Of a DNA stretch of 20,935 bases, positions 16,540 through 20,935 are shown piece after piece. The notes under the pieces were generated by a model that worked only from the letters and a program-made list of their open reading frames with translations, was not told where the DNA came from and searched no databases. The DNA is from Saccoglossus kowalevskii. Its lineage: Eukaryota > Hemichordata > Enteropneusta > Harrimaniidae. The DNA lies in assembly GCF_000003605.2 (NCBI RefSeq), contig NW_003136331.1, forward strand, positions 67,192-88,126. Direction: 5' to 3'. Within the stretch, counting starts at the first letter, position 1, and every line of letters begins with the position of its first letter. Position numbers and translations under genes: made by a program.

Positions 16540-16970
16540 CTATATATCTAGAAGCAAAACTGAAACATATTTTTGACTGCCCGTAACTAATGTGGTGGGA
16601 ATGTTCGTCTAAGAAGAGATGCACACCAACTGCAGTTGATACAGAAGTGCTCTTTGGAAGGCATCCACCTCTGAGGTCCTACAAGCTGACCAACTAGTAT
16701 TGGGAGCTGGAGGCCCTATAATGGTGGAATGAAGCAGGAAATCTTGCACAACTGACAGTGTCAATTAATACATCGTCATCAGTCGGATAGACTAATAGTG
16801 GTTAAGCTCACTATTGAAGATTGTCTGCCGTCCATCCAGGGCAGAACAGTTTTCCTGCGATAACACCATGACCCTGCAGAGGAGGGAGAGACAAATTGGC
16901 AGTGAACCTCTTTTCCTGGTGATCAGAATGCAATGCAAGCACATCAGGATAATTTACAACTGAACATGCT
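16540..16970 (+). pseudogene. DIRS-like RT thumb/RNase H remnant
   Basis: After the inserted element, pieces resembling the region between RT and RNase H can be read: HVQIMLYI, a C-G-G-N-V-R-L-R-R segment (like the W-W-x-x-x-x-N-V-R-x-G-V-P-L of the family), then near 16,810-16,870 LPSIQGRTVFLR followed by a shifted D-N-T-like motif. Several stops are present. This assignment is weaker than for the RT and recombinase parts. Confidence 0.5.
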
Positions 16971-17815
16971 ATCGCAAACAAGCAATGCATTTACAACACG
17001 TTTTAAATGTGTTTTGGTATATGTCACAGTGTAAGACCTGTTTATTGATGTTGCGAGGAACACTCACAGAACTTGCACTCGATAGGAGGTTCTGAGGTAG
17101 ACTAGACAATAGTACTGGACATGAAATACACACACACACCAAAATATCAAGTTAAATTAAGCTCCCGGCTTTAATACTTCTCAAAAATAACAAAACACAG
17201 AATAATACAATGAATAAATTAACTAAAATAGAGGATTGTCTAGGGAAGTGTGCATTGGCGATAACTTCCAGGATGTGGAAATTGACGAGTCAATGGTTTC
17301 TGCAACACAACGACGAAGAAATACAAATGTACATGAGTCTTGCTTGCAGAGGAATGCTGTTATTCTGGAGGGCAGTTCATACAAGTCTCGCAGAATGATG
17401 ATTAAACCTGTATCGCTCGTCTCACAATATCGCAGCAGCAGCAACACACAGGGTACTCAGTTGAAATGGTAGTCCCCAACTGTCCTCAGTCTAGCCTATT
17501 TTAGGGCATAAATGGCCCAGATTCAGGTACACCACCTGGGTTTCCACAGGAGCCAATCAGAATGTGGTCTTGCTAGCAGCTGTCTCACGTAGGCAAGTCA
17601 GTAGATCATAAACATACTTTGTTATGTAAATCACAAGCACACCTGGTAGATGCCAATTATTAGTTGTAAACAAGTATGACCCGAGTTTCGCATTGAAGAA
17701 TTACAGTAAAATATTGGCGTCTCATAATGATTTGATTTTATCCAAGAATGTGTTCTAGTTCATTTAGCCATGGTAATTCATCGTATTATTCCTTTTCGCT
17801 CCTGCATGTGGATCA
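16971..17815. other. Retroelement-internal or spacer sequence, unassigned
   Basis: Between the RNase H and recombinase remnants. Near 17,035-17,080 a DLF-like then N-T-H stretch could be the end of the RNase H region, but this is tentative. Overlapping open frames at 17,210-17,472 on both strands have no recognised similarity. A short (CA)n is at about 17,127. Confidence 0.35.
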
Positions 17816-17819
17816 TCAC

Positions 17820-18410
17820 ACATCGGTGTTAGCTCAGCCTTTGCTTCTGGGTGGTTGCCCAACATTCACGCAATGGTGTGCTTTCCTCTTTTCTGTTGTT
17901 TCTTTTGCATTCAGCCAGTTCTAGCTACAACACTACACAATTTTCTGGCTGCTCGTTTTCATGCAGGACATCTATTCGGGACTACCTCAACGGCATCTGT
18001 TTGTTGCATCTTTTTTTAACAGCAACAACACCTTCACGTTCCTTTAATTGCTCTTTGTTTGGGGATACAGCATCAACGTCTTTGCAAGTTACCAATCACA
18101 CCTGCTGTGTATTCATCAACTGTTGCACACCCACTGCATGTTACGTTGTGGTCTCCATTCCACATTGCGTTTTTTATCATTCTAGCACAAATCTAATCTG
18201 ATTGCTACTGTCTAATACAGCTTTTGACACACACATTCATCTCTCATGTTGGTTATGACGTAATAGCTTGTATCACATGGTTTATAACCATAGGATTCGG
18301 AGACCATGTGCTGCACATTCCAACCCCGAAGCAATTAAAGCACAGGGCGACTGGCGTTCACAATCTTACCTGCTCTTCATAGAATCTAGTGTCATGCATT
18401 CATACTGCTA
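17820..18410 (+). pseudogene. DIRS-like tyrosine recombinase remnant
   Basis: N-terminal core-binding part: TFTQWCAFLFSVVSFAF in one frame, ATTLHNFLAARFHAG in another, then SIRDYLNGICLLHLF at 17,971-18,015. C-terminal catalytic part: SHG at 18,273-18,281, a frameshift, then IRRPCAAHSNPEAIKAQGDW and RSQSYLLFIESS at 18,295-18,393. This matches the family pattern H-x-x-R-R-G-A ... (I/L)-K-x-Q-G-D-W ... Y-L-x-Y. One Tyr is kept and the second aromatic is Phe. At least two frameshifts make it inactive. Confidence 0.8.
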
Positions 18411-19384
18411 TCATGTTTGGTCAAGTCGATCTGACACTTTTAAACATTTGCTTTTGATGGCTTTTCTTTTTGGCCTTTTTAGTGCTGTATTTTTCTGTAT
18501 GTCAGTCCTGTCATTTAGGTTCAACAAAACAAAACTAATTTTTCATTTTCTTTCACCATTAATTCGCTTGCATGTGGTTTTGTTACCAATAAAAAAACTT
18601 TTTTCATGCTATGTGGTTAGATATAGCCCTTCTTGGAGGATCTGGTAGTCCTGAAATTAGTTTTGTTTCATTACTGTGCAACAAGGCACATAGACAGTAA
18701 AAGTGAGAGCTGTTTACTGCTCCAGCTGTGACTGCATGTGTGAATCCTTCAAACCAAACTAGGTTCAATGACAGACAGTGTGTGACAGTGCATTGCATCT
18801 ATGGTAATCAGGATTTGCATGTCTTGATACTGGACTGAAGGCTCAAATAAGAATGTGTTCATCTAATTGCATGCTGTACAACACAACCCCCACCTTGTCT
18901 TCTATCACCTAATTGTTTTCATGCAGCAATGTCATCATGAAAGTCATGGTGTAGTTAGTCTGGCAACCTTGGTGGAGACAGACCATTGTTAGTTTGTTCA
19001 GTTGGTGGTGGACTGATATTACATTCCAACCAAGGTTTGGCCTGCCAACTGAATGTATTTTTTCATGTAACAAACACAGTTGCATGATACATCAATAGCA
19101 GGAACTTTATTTGTAACTTTAACAAAATACTAGTCGATTTTCTTTCATGGTGATTTTGGTGTGTACGTGAAACAAAGAAATTGAAAGGAAAGCAGACAGA
19201 CAAGCAAGCTAAATGATTGAAGTATTTTTTCAGGAATGGAGAATGTGAAACACTTATTGCTCAAATTACACAAGATTTTCCATGGTGCTCGAAATTTTAA
19301 TCTATTTTCCACCAAGGATACATAGCTTTAATTTGTTACAGCATTTGTTAATTTAATTAATTTGTTAATTTGTCCAATGCATAG
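18411..19384. other. Spacer, nothing recognised
   Basis: AT-rich, with many poly-T runs. A 14-bp inverted pair AACAAAACTAATTT (18528-18541) and AAATTAGTTTTGTT (18654-18667) lies just after the recombinase remnant. An interleaved set of inverted repeats lies at 18,964-19,051. No gene recognised. Confidence 0.4.
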
Positions 19385-19517
19385 TCATCGAACAGAACAA
19401 TTAGGAAAGAATGTGAACTTCAGTCAAAAAGTGCTTGAAGGAATGCATCTCGCCCTTGGAAGTGATAAGCTCAACATAAGATGTGCAATGCAATGTTTTC
19501 ATATCAAATGTGTCTGA
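19385..19517 (+). CDS. Candidate orphan terminal exon (HRTEQLGKNVNFSQ)
   Basis: After an ATGCATAG acceptor-like site, an open frame reads HRTEQLGKNVNFSQKVLEGM, then HLALGSDKLN and on to TGA at 19515-19517 (43 codons after a split one). Composition looks protein-like but no family is recognised. Chance cannot be excluded. Confidence 0.2.
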
Positions 19518-20072
19518 TTTATTGTTTGATTCATCACTGTATTTGTTGCTGAACATGGTCCTCGAGATGAGACTTGTGATCTGCTGGATTGGGAGCCAAC
19601 TCGTAGTTCACAATCACTATTTCCTGCCTCTGTGCCTAATAATTACAAAATAATTATATATTGTATCAAGGTTATATGTTACTGCACTGGCTGAATATGT
19701 GTCTTTGTGCCCAAAGCACAGGAGATTATTTGCCTGAGGTTAAGAAGGCAAATGTTCTTGTGTAAGGAGGCTGTGATATCTTTAGTATACGACTCTCAGA
19801 GCCTATACATGAATTTTATTCGCAAAATCAATTCTGTATCCAGCCAAGCTTTTGTGAGCACCACCATCTTGAAGTGGCATCTGTCAATAACACTTACTGA
19901 AACACTAAACACCATGGATCTTCCTCTTCTAAGCCATGTATTGATTTTGTGTGAAAGCGAAGACTTGTAATGGTGTGTGCCTGATGCGATGCAAGATAAC
20001 TAACATTTTTAGAAATACTATTGCAATTGTGCGAGCTGGTTATTATTTCTGTTTTTTCTTTGTGCGTTTCAG
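19518..20072. other. Spacer, nothing recognised
   Basis: An 87-codon frame at 19,707-19,970 (KAQEIICLRLRRQMF...) has no similarity I recognise. The sequence otherwise lacks repeats or clear signals until a strong pyrimidine tract at about 20,040-20,070. Confidence 0.35.
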
Positions 20073-20117
20073 GGGTTTCTCAAAGAGTACAATTTAGACA
20101 CCTTCTTTCTTGATTAA
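20073..20117 (+). CDS. Candidate orphan last exon (GFLKEYNLDTFFLD, stop)
   Basis: A long pyrimidine-rich tract (ctgttttttctttgtgcgtttcag) forms a textbook acceptor, followed by GGG TTT and a short frame GFLKEYNLDTFFLD ending in TAA at 20115-20117. It looks like a terminal coding exon of an unknown gene. Alone it is too short to be sure. Confidence 0.3.
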   Translation, partial: GFLKEYNLDTFFLD

Positions 20118-20130
20118 GCCTTGCATATTC

Positions 20131-20310
20131 AAAGAGCATGACAAACTTGCCAATCGCTGTATATAGTGTGATAACCTTTCTAATTTCTATTTATAGGATA
20201 ATAACGTTGATAAGTTTTGTTTATAGTGTGATAACCGTGCCAATTTTCACTTTCAGGGTGGTAACCTTGCTAATTGCTATTTATATGGTGATAACTTTTT
20301 ACTAATTTCC
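20131..20310 (+). repeat. 30-bp tandem repeat, about six diverged copies
   Basis: Units start at about 20131, 20161, 20191, 20221, 20251 and 20281. The shared pattern is TTATAGTGTGATAACC followed by TTGCTAATT-CTAT. Copies diverge by several bases, so the array is older than the 37-bp one. It starts about 14 bp after the candidate stop at 20117. Confidence 0.8.
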
Positions 20311-20662
20311 TTCTCACACTCAAACCTTTCTAAGCATCTATTGTGATTGGCACACACTTGCACGTAATGAGGTATATATCACATATATACCATGTATATT
20401 TATATAATTTGCTCACAATTATTGTCTATATGTTTGACCACACAGTAAATAGTGTATGCATTACAACCATTCATGATGGTATGGGATGAAAATGGCTCCA
20501 TTGAAATCACATAATATGATCTTATGTGAAACTCAATTTTTGTATGATTTCCAAAAATAAAATTCTGTTCAAAATGTAATACACTTCCAACATGAAGGAT
20601 ACAGGTAAAAAACATTTTGCGAACTGTAATTTTTTCTTTCACAGACTTTATATGTATTTCTA
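20311..20662. other. Spacer, nothing recognised
   Basis: AT-rich sequence up to the minus-strand Helentron-like element. The minus-strand open frame at 20,400-20,702 overlaps the element's end and lacks recognised similarity. Confidence 0.45.
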
Positions 20663-20935
20663 ACAAGCAGCCTGTCGGCTGAAATAGCTCCGCTGTTAGC
20701 AATGCACATTACAATTAAAGAACTGAAGATATCATTTTAAAATGAACAATATATATATATATAAAGCAACAAGACAAATCTGAGAGAAGTCCACATGTAG
20801 TACCTACATATGTAATAAAAAAGCAATTGGACTTGCGGTTTTCAACAAGAAGTTGAAAATATCACTTTTTACCAAAAATTACAAAAATATTCACTAAAAT
20901 AAGGAATTGAAGATATCAACAAGTCTGAGGGAGGA
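20663..20935 (-). mobile_element. Helentron-like element, 3' part, running off the window
   Basis: On the minus strand this repeats the right half of the 2461-2988 element. CAAG and the hairpin CAGCC-TGTC-GGCTG (20668-20681) come first in + coordinates, then AGCTCCGCTGT (20686-20696), then the complement of a 157-bp unit. It has a short (AT)n insertion at about 20,750. The rest of the element lies past 20,935. Confidence 0.75.

Larger units (their letters stand above)
15420..18410 (+). mobile_element. Degenerate DIRS1-like retrotransposon (RT, RNase H, tyrosine recombinase)
   Basis: Three decayed domains lie in the order RT (about 15,430-15,790), RNase H region (about 16,540-16,970) and tyrosine recombinase (about 17,820-18,410), all on the + strand. 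This is the order of DIRS1-like elements, which use a tyrosine recombinase instead of an integrase. Stops and frameshifts occur throughout. A 700-bp inverted-repeat element interrupts it between RT and RNase H. I could not find terminal repeats, so outer limits are approximate. Confidence 0.75.

Noticed and set aside
17210-17472. Overlapping open frames on both strands
   Set aside because: No recognised similarity, the frames overlap each other, and they lie between parts of a decayed retroelement.
18268-18648. Intact 126-codon gene
   Set aside because: Its first half is the tail of a frameshifted tyrosine recombinase. The second half is low-complexity and Phe/Leu-rich.
1-20935. A wholly new multi-gene biological system
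   Set aside because: Only one intact gene is present, of a known family. The other structures are repeats and decayed mobile elements.

Overview
This is animal nuclear DNA. It is AT-rich and intron-dense, splices at GT/AG sites, and carries several transposon families, a vertebrate-type TTAGGG/CCCTAA repeat block and several minisatellites. The one clearly intact gene is an orthologue of DHX36 (RHAU/G4R1), the DEAH-box helicase that unwinds G-quadruplexes. The repeat content (a pearl/HINE-like Helentron derivative with 157-bp tandem units and a DIRS1-like retrotransposon remnant) suggests a marine invertebrate. I cannot name the phylum from sequence alone.

Positions 1-13,515 hold the 3' three quarters of DHX36 on the + strand. 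I place 17 exons between 678 and 13,073. Their lengths sum to 2,355 nt, exactly 785 codons including the stop, and every junction keeps the reading frame. Motifs Ia, Ib, II (DEVH), III (SAT), IV, V and VI, the winged-helix/ratchet region, the OB fold and the C-terminal tail are all present. The N-terminus and the Walker A (GKT) exon lie upstream of the window. The introns hold most of the repeats: a 275-bp element with a second copy about 11.8 kb away, three Helentron-like pieces, a 22-unit telomeric block, and several short tandem arrays. A canonical AATAAA lies about 420 nt after the stop.

Positions 13,516-20,935 are mostly repeat-derived. A 37-bp minisatellite (about 7.8 copies) lies roughly 440 bp beyond the likely polyadenylation site. 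From about 15,420 to 18,410 there is a decayed DIRS1-like retrotransposon in the family's usual gene order: reverse transcriptase, RNase H, tyrosine recombinase. It is broken by frameshifts and stops, and a 700-bp element with 107-bp inverted ends flanked by TA is inserted inside it. Further on are a 30-bp tandem array and the 3' end of another Helentron-like element on the minus strand, which runs off the window. Three short stretches with good splice-site context (14,329, 19,385 and 20,073) may be exons of an unrecognised downstream gene.

I see no tRNA, rRNA, CRISPR array or operon-like system. The most unusual point is that a gene for a G-quadruplex helicase carries a G-quadruplex-capable telomeric block on its own template strand, inside an intron.
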